Source: DASSFG01 sp035547915 | GTDB taxonomy: Bacteria > Planctomycetota > Planctomycetia > Pirellulales > JAICIG01 | DNA: 64,000 nucleotides | Reading direction: 5' to 3' | Assembly (NCBI GenBank): GCA_035547915.1 | Contig: DASZTS010000043.1 | Location: 4,881 to 68,880, forward strand | Shown: positions 23,246 through 32,111 of the stretch, one piece after another | How the letters are laid out: each line of letters begins with the position of its first letter | How positions within the stretch are numbered: position 1 is the first letter of the stretch | The notes under the pieces: model-generated | Database searches by the model: none | Seen by the model: only the letters and a program-made list of their open reading frames with translations | What the model was told of the DNA's origin: nothing | Position numbers and translations under genes: made by a program

Positions 23246-25561
23246 ATGAGACTTGCGCTAACCGTTCTGCCCCTTTTCGCTCTCACGGCCGCCGCCGCGC
23301 ATGCCGAATGGCGGCCCGCCGATGGGCCGGTGAAGACGCGCTGGGCCAAAGACGTCAATCCCGATCGTCCGTTGCCCGAATATCCCCGGCCGCAGATGGT
23401 GCGCGAGAAGTGGCAGAACCTCAACGGTCTGTGGGAATATGCCATCCAAGCCAAAGACGATGCTCAGCCCAAAAGGTTCGCGGGCGAAATCCTGGTTCCG
23501 TTCCCGGTCGAGTCGGCCCTCTCGGGCGTCATGAAGCGCGTTGGACCGGAGCAACGCCTCTGGTATCGCCGTAGATTTTCGCTCGACCCGGGCTGGTCCG
23601 GTCAGCGTCTGCTTCTGCATTTCGGCGCGGTCGATTGGGAAACGCACGTCTGGGTCAACGGTCGCGAGGTGGGCGAGCACCACGGCGGTTACGATCCGTT
23701 CACGTTCGACATCAGCGATGCCCTGACCGCCACGGGCGAGCAGGAAATCGTGGTGTCCGTGTGGGATCCGAGCGACGCCGGGCCGCAGCCACGCGGCAAG
23801 CAGGTCAACAACCCGGGCGGCATCTTTTATACGCCCACCACCGGCATCTGGCAGACCGTGTGGCTGGAACCGGTGCCCAAGACCTCGATCCGATCGCTAA
23901 AGATCGTGCCCGATCTGGACGGCAAGCAAGTGAAGGTGACGGTCACGTGCGACAACGGTGCCGATGCCCGTGTGACGGCCACCGTCACCGGCGCAAGCGC
24001 CGGCGATAAGCAGCAACCGATCAAGCCCGTATCGGCCGTCGGCCGCCCAGGCGAAGAACTGAAGGTTCCGGTGAGCACCGTGCATGCCTGGTCGCCCGCG
24101 GCACCCTGGCTCTACGACTTGCAGGTGTCCATCGGTCCTGCCGATAAGCCGGTCGATCGGGTCACGAGCTATTTCGGCTTGCGCAAGGTTTCCCTCGGTC
24201 CCGACAAGAACGGTATCACCCGCATCCTGCTGAACGACAAGCCGCTGTTCATGTTCGGACCGCTCGACCAAGGGTTCTGGCCCGACGGTCTGTACACCGC
24301 TCCCACCGACGAGGCGCTGCGATACGACGTCGAGTGGACGCTCCGCGTCGGCTGCAACATGTGCCGCAAGCACGTCAAGGTCGAGCCGGCCCGCTGGTAT
24401 TACTGGTGCGACAAGCTGGGGCTGCTCGTCTGGCAAGACATGCCCAGCGGCGACGCTTCGGTTGGGCCGGGCAAGGGTGAGATCGAGCGAACGCCCGAGT
24501 CGGCCGGCATCTACGAGCACGAGTTGAAGGCGATGCTCGACGCGTTGCACAACGTGCCGAGCATCGTGATGTGGGTGGTCTTCAACGAAGGGTGGGGGCA
24601 GTTCGATACGACGCGCATCACGAAGTGGACGAAGCAATACGATGGCACGCGGTTGGTGAATTGTGCCAGCGGCTGGAACGATTTTCCCGTGGGCGACGTC
24701 CACGACATCCACAACTATCCGGCTCCGGCTTCTCCGGAGCCCGAACCCGCGCGGGCCGCGGTGTTGGGCGAATATGGCGGGCTGGGACTGCCGCTCAAAG
24801 GGCACACCTGGCTGAACGAAAAGAACTGGGGCTATCGCAGCTATCCGGACAAGAAGGCGCTGGCCGAGGCCTATTTCGGTTTGTTGTTCGGACTGCGGCA
24901 GTTGATCGGCGAGCCGGGGCTGTCGGCGGCGGTCTACACGCAGACGACGGATGTCGAAACCGAGGTCAACGGGCTGCTGACCTACGATCGCGCGATCGCC
25001 AAGATACCCGAGGAGCGGCTGGCCGCCGCCCACGAGCGACTGTACCTACCGCCGCCGAAACTTCGCCCGGCGGTTCCCACGTCGCAAGAAACGGCCAGCG
25101 ACTGGCGCTACACGACCAAGCGCCCGTCCGACGACTGGATGAAAGCCGGCTTCGACGATTCTTCGTGGCGACTGGGCCCGGCGGGTTTTGGTACCAAGCA
25201 GACACCCGGCACCGTAGTGCGTACCGAGTGGGACACGTCCGACATTTGGATTCGTAGGACCTTCGACCAGGCCGCCAGCGGGGCCGGCGAAGGGCTGCTC
25301 AACGATCCGCACCTGATGGTGCACCACGACGAGGACGCCGAGATCTATATCAATGGCGTGCTCGCCGCGAGCCTGCCCGGATACACCGTCGGCTACGGGG
25401 CGTTCCCCATGCGCGAAGAAGCCCGGGCCGCGATCCGAGCGGGCAAGAATGTATTGGCGGTCCACTGCAAGCAGACGGGGGGCGGCCAATACATCGACGT
25501 CGGCATCGTCGACGTCGTCGAGGAGGAAGGAACAAAGCCCAACGCTCGCAAGGCCGACTGA
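23246..25561 (+). CDS. Secreted glycoside hydrolase family 2 protein
   Basis: A 771-residue beta-galactosidase / beta-glucuronidase-like enzyme. The signal peptide is MRLALTVLPLFALTAAAAHA. A GH2 sugar-binding jelly roll (~60-200, LWYRRRFSLDPGWSGQRLLLHFGAVDWETHVWVNG), an Ig-like domain and a TIM barrel follow. The acid/base Glu is about residue 448 (VVFNEGWGQFD) and the nucleophile Glu about 509 (LGEYGG). The last ~140 residues (DDWMKAGFDDSSWRLGPAGFG) are a second beta-sandwich, probably carbohydrate-binding. It acts in the periplasm on plant or algal glycans; substrate not readable. First chromosomal gene right of ssrA. Confidence 0.9.
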   Translation: MRLALTVLPLFALTAAAAHAEWRPADGPVKTRWAKDVNPDRPLPEYPRPQMVREKWQNLNGLWEYAIQAKDDAQPKRFAGEILVPFPVESALSGVMKRVGPEQRLWYRRRFSLDPGWSGQRLLLHFGAVDWETHVWVNGREVGEHHGGYDPFTFDISDALTATGEQEIVVSVWDPSDAGPQPRGKQVNNPGGIFYTPTTGIWQTVWLEPVPKTSIRSLKIVPDLDGKQVKVTVTCDNGADARVTATVTGASAGDKQQPIKPVSAVGRPGEELKVPVSTVHAWSPAAPWLYDLQVSIGPADKPVDRVTSYFGLRKVSLGPDKNGITRILLNDKPLFMFGPLDQGFWPDGLYTAPTDEALRYDVEWTLRVGCNMCRKHVKVEPARWYYWCDKLGLLVWQDMPSGDASVGPGKGEIERTPESAGIYEHELKAMLDALHNVPSIVMWVVFNEGWGQFDTTRITKWTKQYDGTRLVNCASGWNDFPVGDVHDIHNYPAPASPEPEPARAAVLGEYGGLGLPLKGHTWLNEKNWGYRSYPDKKALAEAYFGLLFGLRQLIGEPGLSAAVYTQTTDVETEVNGLLTYDRAIAKIPEERLAAAHERLYLPPPKLRPAVPTSQETASDWRYTTKRPSDDWMKAGFDDSSWRLGPAGFGTKQTPGTVVRTEWDTSDIWIRRTFDQAASGAGEGLLNDPHLMVHHDEDAEIYINGVLAASLPGYTVGYGAFPMREEARAAIRAGKNVLAVHCKQTGGGQYIDVGIVDVVEEEGTKPNARKAD

Positions 25562-25970
25562 CGCGTCGGCCCGCAGAGGCCCCTAAAGCGCCAAGCCTAT
25601 AGCGCGATCATCGCAAGTATGTAACCACCCACACCCAACACGGCTACGACCGCGTACGCATCGTTCAAAACATCGTGCCAAGAATTCGGATCGGACACCG
25701 CAAACGTTCCCCCGGATTTTTACCCCAACGTCGAATGGATGCCCGCGTTAAAGCAAGGCCTATGCCGAGCCTTTGCGCGGCCCGGTGAGAATCGACGTAA
25801 AGCTAACATTCACGTAAGCTTGCGAAAAAATGGTTTTATCGGCAAATCAGAGAGGTGACGCCTAACTAGGCATCGAATGCCCGCAATCTCGGCACGAGCC
25901 TATTGATCCGCCTGCTACAATGTTTGCTTTCCAGTGGGGCCTTTTGCGGCTTAAGCCAACGGGTAACCCG
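25562..25970. other. Intergenic, nothing recognised
   Basis: About 400 bases between two plus-strand genes. An in-frame extension of the next gene reaches 25920, but its residues do not look coding. No hairpin or promoter stands out. Confidence 0.35.
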
Positions 25971-27014
25971 ATGCGATGCTCTTGGATTCCGGTAGCCTGT
26001 CTGATCTGTGGCACGTGGTCGGGCGGTGCGTCCGCCACGGCGCAAGACGCCGAAGCGGTCACGCTGGGGAATGTCTCCGACCCGGGACCGAATCGGCTGG
26101 ACGAGCCCACCGCCGGTTCGTTCTCGCTCACCGGCGCCGTGCGGTTCCTCGATTCGGCGGCGCTGACCTGGCAGAAGCAACGGCAGTGTTTCACCTGCCA
26201 TACCAACTACGCCTACCTCTATGCGCGGCCGCTCGTGTCGAGCGACGCTCCGGCGCATGACCAGGTGCGGCGGTTCGCCGAAGAGCTCGTCGAGAAGCGC
26301 TGGCCGGAGAAGGGGCCACGCTGGGACGCCGAAGTCGTCGCGACCGCGGCGGCGCTGGCCTTCAACGACGCCGCGACGACCGGGAAGCTGCATCCATCGA
26401 CCCGGACGGCGCTCGACCGCATGTGGACCGTGCAGCGGGCGGACGGCGGTTGGAGTTGGCTGAAGTGCGGCTGGCCGCCGATGGAGCACGACGACGATTA
26501 CGGTGCGGCTTTGGCGGCGCTGGCGGTGTCGGTGGCGCCGGACGACTACCGGTCGAGCGAAGCGGCCCGCGGCGGCACGGAAAAACTGCGCAGCTATCTC
26601 AAGACGAACCCTCCTCCCACGTTGCACCATCGGGCCATGTTGCTGTGGGCGACTTCGTATTCCGAATCTTTCTTGGAAGCGCCAGACCGACAAGCCACGA
26701 TCGCCGACCTGCGCGGTCGGCAGCGAGAGGATGGCGGCTGGTCGCTGGCCACGTTGGGTGATTGGCAGCGGCCAGACAACACGCCACAAGACGAGAACAG
26801 CGACGGTTACGGGACGGGCTTCGTCGTCTACGTGTTACGGCGGGCGGGCGTGCCGGCCGACGACAAGGCGATCGTCCGCGGCATCGCCTGGCTCAAGGGC
26901 CATCAGCGCGAAAGCGGTCGCTGGATCACCCGTTCACTCAAGCAAGACAACAAGCATTTCATCTCGCATTGCGGGACGGCCTTCGCGGTCATGGCGATCG
27001 CCGCGTGCGAATAG
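25971..27014 (+). CDS. Secreted prenyltransferase/squalene-cyclase-like repeat protein with CXXCH motif
   Basis: A 347-residue exported protein. The start is ATG 25971, giving the signal peptide MRCSWIPVACLICGTWSGGA. Several QRADGGW/QREDGGW repeats (WTVQRADGGWSWLKCGWPP, LRGRQREDGGWSLATLGDW) show an alpha-alpha barrel of the prenyltransferase / squalene-hopene cyclase class. The cyclase DXDD motif is not evident (EHDDDYG is present), so enzyme activity is uncertain. CFTCHTNYAY has a c-type heme motif CXXCH near residue 60, unusual for this fold and found in planctomycete relatives. Convergent with the MFS gene. Confidence 0.75.
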   Translation: MRCSWIPVACLICGTWSGGASATAQDAEAVTLGNVSDPGPNRLDEPTAGSFSLTGAVRFLDSAALTWQKQRQCFTCHTNYAYLYARPLVSSDAPAHDQVRRFAEELVEKRWPEKGPRWDAEVVATAAALAFNDAATTGKLHPSTRTALDRMWTVQRADGGWSWLKCGWPPMEHDDDYGAALAALAVSVAPDDYRSSEAARGGTEKLRSYLKTNPPPTLHHRAMLLWATSYSESFLEAPDRQATIADLRGRQREDGGWSLATLGDWQRPDNTPQDENSDGYGTGFVVYVLRRAGVPADDKAIVRGIAWLKGHQRESGRWITRSLKQDNKHFISHCGTAFAVMAIAACE

Positions 27015-27029
27015 GGCTCGTTCGGCAGG

Positions 27030-28496
27030 TCACGCTTCGGGCAACTCGCGGTCCTTGGTCTCGGGGGCGAAGTACAACAGCACGACGCCGATGAGGAACA
27101 AGCTGCTCAGTAGCAGGCAGGTCTGCTCGACCGAGATCTGGAATTGCTTCTGAATCCAGCCGTTCGCCACCAGCAGAGGACCGGCGAGCACGCGGCCGAA
27201 GTTGAAGCAGAAGCCGCCCCCCGTGGCGCGCAACCGCGTGGGAAACAGCTCGGGAAAGTAGATGGCGAAACCGGCGTGCATGCCCAGCGTCAGGAAGCCG
27301 AAGCCGCCCAGGAGCACAACCAGCAACAGGTCCGAGACCAGGGTCCAACCTCTCGGCAGACCGAACACGAGCAGCGTCGTCGCCAGTCCGCCCAAGAGGA
27401 AGAACAGGAAGGTGGTACGCCGGCCGATCTTTTCGCAGAGCGGTCCGAACGAGAGCAAGCCCAATCCACCGCCGGTCGTTACCAGCAGCATGCCGAACAT
27501 CTCCCAGCTCTTCATCTGCGGGTAGTACGAGGCCAGCCAATATTCGATCTGCTCTTGGTCCGTGTCGCGCAGGTATGCCACCGCGTCCGCATCCGTTTCG
27601 ACGACCGCTTCCGACCGTCTGCCCGACCAGTATTCCCAGGCGCCCATCGGCACATGGGCGGGATTCCCGGCCGCCATTTGTAGCTCGAAGGCATACTCGC
27701 GTTCGTGCCGCATCAGATCCTTGCCGTAGATGTGCACACCCCAGAACGTCGCAAGGCCGACGGCCGCCAACCCAACGCCGACCAGGGTATGGCGCCAGCG
27801 TCCGTCGCTGAAGAGTTCGGTGAAGCGTCCCAGCTTGTCGCCGGTGCCCTGTGATGCCGCCCGGCGCGCGTCCTGCCAACTCTCCGGCTCGTGCAAGCTC
27901 CAGCGAATGAAGAGCGTAAGCAAGGCGGGAGCGGCGCCGATCACGAATGCCCCCCGCCAACCAAATCGCGGATTGTTAACCAGCCAAACGCCGGCCGCGA
28001 TCGCCAGGTAGGTTCCTAGAACACTGGAAGCATGAAAGATACCGAGCGACCGTGCCCGGGCTGCTCGAGGAAAAACCTCTGCCACCAGCGCCGTGGCGAC
28101 GGCCCACTCGCCCCCCACCCCCAGCGCGACCAGGAACCGCAGCACCGCGAGCTGCCACCAAGTGCGTGCATAGGCCGAAACACACGTGAACAACGAGTAG
28201 ACGAGGATGGTGGCGATCATCGTTTTGGTTCGTCCGATGCGATCGCTAACCATGCCGAACACGATGCCGCCCAGCGCACCACCCAACAAGAACGCGGCGA
28301 CGGTAACGTTCGTGTAAAAACCGATGTCTTCGCGCGGAGTGTCAGGGAGCAACGAGGGCATCGCCTCATTCATGCAACTGACGAAGATCTGCCCCTCGAA
28401 GACATCGAACACCCACCCCAACGAAGCGATGACGAGGGCCAGCCACTGATAGCGGCTGACGTCCGAATACCAGGGAATCTCGTCGGTGTATTGCAC
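27030..28496 (-). CDS. Major facilitator superfamily transporter
   Basis: A 488-residue, 12-helix MFS protein. The cytoplasmic loop 2-3 motif appears as GMVSDRIGRTKTM, with a second copy in the C-terminal half as LCEKIGRRTTFL. The VGGEWAVATALVAEVFPRAARAR segment after helix 4 is typical of the sugar / aromatic-acid:H+ symporter branch. A ~60-residue hydrophilic insertion (MRHEREYAFELQMAAGNPAH...) lies in or after helix 7. The likely role is uptake of an organic acid or sugar; substrate unknown. It is followed on the same strand by nothing closely linked. Confidence 0.88.
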   Translation of the reverse strand: MQYTDEIPWYSDVSRYQWLALVIASLGWVFDVFEGQIFVSCMNEAMPSLLPDTPREDIGFYTNVTVAAFLLGGALGGIVFGMVSDRIGRTKTMIATILVYSLFTCVSAYARTWWQLAVLRFLVALGVGGEWAVATALVAEVFPRAARARSLGIFHASSVLGTYLAIAAGVWLVNNPRFGWRGAFVIGAAPALLTLFIRWSLHEPESWQDARRAASQGTGDKLGRFTELFSDGRWRHTLVGVGLAAVGLATFWGVHIYGKDLMRHEREYAFELQMAAGNPAHVPMGAWEYWSGRRSEAVVETDADAVAYLRDTDQEQIEYWLASYYPQMKSWEMFGMLLVTTGGGLGLLSFGPLCEKIGRRTTFLFFLLGGLATTLLVFGLPRGWTLVSDLLLVVLLGGFGFLTLGMHAGFAIYFPELFPTRLRATGGGFCFNFGRVLAGPLLVANGWIQKQFQISVEQTCLLLSSLFLIGVVLLYFAPETKDRELPEA

Positions 28497-28547
28497 GGAC
28501 CCGATTGTGCCACCGCCGATGGGGCATTTACAAGTAGTTGCCCGGCG

Positions 28548-29525
28548 CTACTTCGCGTGGGGATGCCCGGCCGAGGTGCCGGCGAGGGGCGAGACGAAAT
28601 GGGCGGGCTTCACCGCCAAGAGCGAACAGCACAGGTGCGTCACCAGCCGTTCGGCGGTGTTTCCGATAAACACGCCCGGAATGCCGCTACGGGCCATCGT
28701 TCCCATCACCAGCAAGTCGACGTGATGGTGCTGGACGAAATCGAGGATGGCGGTGTCGGCGATGCTGAGCCCTTCGACGACGTGCAACTCGACATTCGAT
28801 GGCCCGCTTTCGCCGGCAACGCGGTGCAGTTGTTCCGTCAGCCGCTGGCGCGCGTCGGCTTTGACGCGGTCGTGGTACATCTGCGTGCTGGTGTCCAACA
28901 AGCCGGTGCTCCACAGCCGGTCGAGCGGGAGGTCGACCGCGTGCACGAGGTTTACCTTGGCACCGCTCAACTCGCCGATCCGCAGGGAGAGCCGCAACGC
29001 CTCGTCGCTCACCTCACTGAAATCGCTGGCGGCCAAGATATTGGTGGGCAGTGGTCGCGGTTCGGGCCGAGTCACCCACACCGGACAGGGGCAGTTGTGC
29101 AACAGCCGCATGGCGGTGCTGCCGAACAAGAATCGCTGTATCGCACCGACGTTGCGGGTGCCGACCACGACCAGATCATGTCCGCCGTGCAGCACCTCGC
29201 GGATGATCTCGACCCAGCCTTCGCCCGCGACGAGCTTGGCGTCGGCGACCAGGCCGCGATCTTTGGCCCGCTGCACGAGATCGTCGAGGGCCCGCCGCCC
29301 CAACTGCCGGATCTGGCCGGCGACGCCCTGTTCGTCGGTCAGTGAATACAGATCGTCTTCGGGCACCTCTACCGAGGCGAAGAACGTGACGCTGGCCGAC
29401 GCTCGTTCGGCCAACCACAGCCCGTGCTTGATGGCCTCTTCCACCGGAGGCGAAAAACTCGTCGACCCGGCGTCGCGGGCCTGCAACAGGTCGATGCCGA
29501 CCAACACGTTCCGAAACTGCGACAT
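28548..29525 (-). CDS. Universal stress protein with two UspA domains
   Basis: A 325-residue protein starting MSQFRNVLVGIDLLQARDAG at ATG 29525; an upstream extension is not protein-like. Two UspA folds are joined head to tail. The first ends DLVVVGTRNVGAIQRFLFGSTAMRLLHNCPCPVWVTR (Gly-rich ATP-binding loop G-x9-G-S). The second starts NILAASDFSEVSDEAL and ends DLLVMGTMARSGIPGVFIGNTAERLVTHLCC. Tandem Usp proteins bind ATP and act in stress survival. Divergent from the zinc-ribbon gene. Confidence 0.92.
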   Translation of the reverse strand: MSQFRNVLVGIDLLQARDAGSTSFSPPVEEAIKHGLWLAERASASVTFFASVEVPEDDLYSLTDEQGVAGQIRQLGRRALDDLVQRAKDRGLVADAKLVAGEGWVEIIREVLHGGHDLVVVGTRNVGAIQRFLFGSTAMRLLHNCPCPVWVTRPEPRPLPTNILAASDFSEVSDEALRLSLRIGELSGAKVNLVHAVDLPLDRLWSTGLLDTSTQMYHDRVKADARQRLTEQLHRVAGESGPSNVELHVVEGLSIADTAILDFVQHHHVDLLVMGTMARSGIPGVFIGNTAERLVTHLCCSLLAVKPAHFVSPLAGTSAGHPHAK

Positions 29526-29790
29526 GTTTGGAGTCCCCGCCGATCGACCGCAAGCTGCGGCAGCGGCACACAAAGCCCTATGCGGATACCACCGCCACGG
29601 CACCCGTCACCAAGTCCATTTTACTCGGTCCGCAGCGTATCCATAATCCTTACTTATTTGTAAATAACTGAGGACGTTGCAGATCGAGTCCGCGAGATTA
29701 GACTGATCCTCTGCCGGGCCAGCAGCAGGAATCGCGACGCAATTGCCGCTGGTTTGATCGCCGTCGTTCGGAAAGCAAGGGAGTCTCGCG

Positions 29791-30003
29791 ATGATTTCCT
29801 TTTTCTGTCCGTTCTGCAAGCACGTACTCAAGGCGCCCGACGAACTGGCCGGCCAGTCGATACCGTGCGAACAGTGTAAGCTCGACATACGTGTTCCCTC
29901 GCCCGCGGCCCCGCCTGCCGCCGCTCCCGCCGCCGGACAAACCTCACCGACGCCGTGGTGGAAGCGCCTCCTCGGCCGCGGAGAATCGCACGCCGGTGGC
30001 TAG
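29791..30003 (+). CDS. Small zinc-ribbon protein
   Basis: A 70-residue protein starting MISFFCPFCKHVLKAPDELA. FCPFC and CEQC are the two Cys pairs of a zinc ribbon of the MJ0042 / DUF-type seen in many planctomycete proteins. A Pro/Ala linker and a short basic tail (WWKRLLGRGESH) follow. It could bind nucleic acid or be a membrane-associated small regulator. No signal peptide. Confidence 0.7.
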   Translation: MISFFCPFCKHVLKAPDELAGQSIPCEQCKLDIRVPSPAAPPAAAPAAGQTSPTPWWKRLLGRGESHAGG

Positions 30004-30148
30004 AGCTTCGCGCGAAGATAGACACAAAGGACTCTGATCGAGAGTCCGTAACACGAGATCGACCGTGCGGCGTAACGGCCGTTCTTCGGATAGGTCGTAG
30101 AGCCTCGTCGAGTCTCAACGACTCGATGCGGCCTGGCACCGAGGGGAA

Positions 30149-30931
30149 TTACTCGGAGCCCTCGGCCGCACTGCCGCCCAAAGGTCGAGAGCCCGCGCCG
30201 GCGCGACCGAACGTTCCGCCGACCGCCCCGCGCTCGATCTGTCCCGGCGCACCGATGCTGCCCGGCTCGGGGCTGATGAGACGGCCGGGTTCGACACCCG
30301 CGCCGCTCGAGATCAAGCTGCTGAGGCGCTCGCCGGTTTGCCCACCGACGGAACCGAACGGACCGAACCCGTAGCTGTAGGCGCCGCCACTGCCCGATCG
30401 CGAACCGTAGCCGTAGGGATTGTCGAATCCGTAGCCGCCGTAGCCGTAACCGCTGCCGTACCCGTATTTGATTCCGAAGGGAGAGCCGGCGTTGAACCAT
30501 GCGCCGCCGCTCGACATGGCACGGCCCATGCCCGGTCTGCGCCCGCGAGCTTGGCTGGACGGAATACCACCCACGAAGTCTTCCGCGCCCGGTGTCTCGG
30601 CCGTCTCCGTCGTGATCTCTCCGGTGGCCATTTCGACCCCTCCGCCTTCGGCCGTCCGCAGCCGTCCGCGGCTCGACTGGAAGCCGCGGTAGGCGTTGAA
30701 CCAGCTATTGAAGCCGTCGGACGCCATCGGTCCGCCCATGGGGCTGGCCTGTTGGGTGCGGGCCACGGGGGCTTGCCGGCGCGAAGAAGCCGATCGAGCA
30801 TCGGCCGTTTGCACAGACGCCGCAACCGCTTCATCCTCGAAAGCGACCTCCGCTTGGTCCGCTCCCTGCGCACCATACGGCCAGCCACCTATCGCCAAGA
30901 GACCGAGAACGATTTTCCAGCGGTTGCGCAT
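30149..30931 (-). CDS. Secreted Gly/Tyr/Ser-rich low-complexity protein
   Basis: A 260-residue protein. ATG 30931 is preceded by AGGGGAA and gives a signal peptide (MRNRWKIVLGLLAIGGWPYG). The central part is KYGYGSGYGYGGYGFDNPYG, a Gly/Tyr repeat, flanked by Ser/Gly/Arg-rich segments. No enzyme motif. Such sequences occur in envelope or matrix-forming proteins; function unknown. The longer frame upstream to 31132 is not coding by appearance. Divergent from a stress-protein gene. Confidence 0.6.
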   Translation of the reverse strand: MRNRWKIVLGLLAIGGWPYGAQGADQAEVAFEDEAVAASVQTADARSASSRRQAPVARTQQASPMGGPMASDGFNSWFNAYRGFQSSRGRLRTAEGGGVEMATGEITTETAETPGAEDFVGGIPSSQARGRRPGMGRAMSSGGAWFNAGSPFGIKYGYGSGYGYGGYGFDNPYGYGSRSGSGGAYSYGFGPFGSVGGQTGERLSSLISSGAGVEPGRLISPEPGSIGAPGQIERGAVGGTFGRAGAGSRPLGGSAAEGSE

Positions 30932-31205
30932 GTTGCATTCCCCTATAGAAGGCCGTGGTGATGCCTCCGCGGAACGGGAGGTTGTACGCCGCGTCTTCGC
31001 GCGGCAGTCAGCCACATCATCTGTCATCGGTCCGGCGACGACCGCGTTATTATACATATTCCGAGAAAGGTTCCGCGCGGCTTCCATTTTGTCAGCTGCC
31101 ATTAGGACGAGCAAAGACGCTCCGAGACGCACATCTCGAGGACGGGGTTTTCCCTATAGCCTTTGATGGCTTGCCGTTCCTCGCCCGCTCAGAACCGTGC
31201 CTCGA

Positions 31206-31214
31206 TGGTATAAT
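31206..31214 (+). promoter_or_regulatory. Extended -10 promoter element
   Basis: TGGTATAAT is a perfect extended -10 (TGN plus TATAAT). It lies 79 bases before the GTG start of the stress-protein gene. No good -35 box is present, which is normal for extended -10 promoters. Confidence 0.5.
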
Positions 31215-31293
31215 GGTTGCAGAGGCCCTCACTCGCGTTCGCCCAGGCCCATCTTCTTTAGCCCCAGTCTGGGGGCTGGATCGGAGGGATGTC

Positions 31294-31809
31294 GTGTCAA
31301 CAGTCCAACATACGGTCGCCGTCGGTATTTTCGATAAAGTGCGCATGGCGCAGCAAGCCGTCGAAGAGTTGCGCGCAGCCGACTTTATGGAAAAGGAGAT
31401 CGGCTTGATCGCGCGCAGAGTCGAAGTGACTCAGATTCCCGAGGAGCCGAGTGACCGCCAGCAACGCACCGCCGACGGTGCCCTGGGCGGAATCCTCACC
31501 GGTGCCGGGCTGGGAGGGTTGTGGGCCATCGGCATCGAAGTCGAGTTGTTGCCGGCTATCGGCGAACTCGTCTTGGGTGGCATCTTCAACGGCTTGATGG
31601 CCGGCGCCGTGGCCGGCGGTGCCGCGGGCGGAATCGTGGGCACGTTGATCGCGGCCGGCATGGCACGCGAGCGGGCCAAGCACTACGAAGAGCACGTCCA
31701 GGCGGGCCGGGTCATCGTCACCGTCCGCACCGACGAGCGTTACGACGAAGCACTGGCCATCCTCCGCGCCAACGGAGCCGAAGTGGGCTCCGGCGATCCG
31801 CTGATTTAA
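31294..31809 (+). CDS. General stress protein with glycine-zipper membrane segment
   Basis: A 171-residue protein. GTG 31294 has GGAGGGA at the right distance. It opens VSTVQHTVAVGIFDKVRMAQ, a YflT / general-stress-protein-17M-like domain (AVEELRAADFMEKEIGLIARR). It has a Gly-rich hydrophobic centre (GGILTGAGLGGLWAIG and GLMAGAVAGGAAGGIVGTLI) and closes with the ferredoxin-like strand GRVIVTVRTDERYDEALAIL and GAEV. The Gly zipper suggests membrane association. The family is stress-induced in other bacteria; role here unknown. Confidence 0.78.
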   Translation: MSTVQHTVAVGIFDKVRMAQQAVEELRAADFMEKEIGLIARRVEVTQIPEEPSDRQQRTADGALGGILTGAGLGGLWAIGIEVELLPAIGELVLGGIFNGLMAGAVAGGAAGGIVGTLIAAGMARERAKHYEEHVQAGRVIVTVRTDERYDEALAILRANGAEVGSGDPLI

Positions 31810-32111
31810 TAGTTCGTCAAGAAATCGTCGGCCGGACCCGAAGAGCGGTCGCGATCGACGACGATCGAGCCCCGGAACCGCAAACGCGATCGCGTATAAC
31901 GCCGGCCTTTTTTGCCGCGCCAGTTTGGCACCAGGTGTCGATTGAGCCGCCAATCGACGGCATCGCTTGCCGGCCGCGGGCGTTGAAGATTTCCACACGG
32001 CCGACTGTATCCTTTTGCGGGGCGACAGGCTCTGTATAAACTGGAGAGCGCCTGAACGGACGCTGGCCGAACACGCAGTTTTGAGCCACTACCGACAGGA
32101 TCGTGGTACCA
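31810..32111. other. Intergenic, nothing recognised
   Basis: About 300 bases between two plus-strand genes. An antisense frame across it overlaps the next gene's signal peptide and is rejected. Confidence 0.35.
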
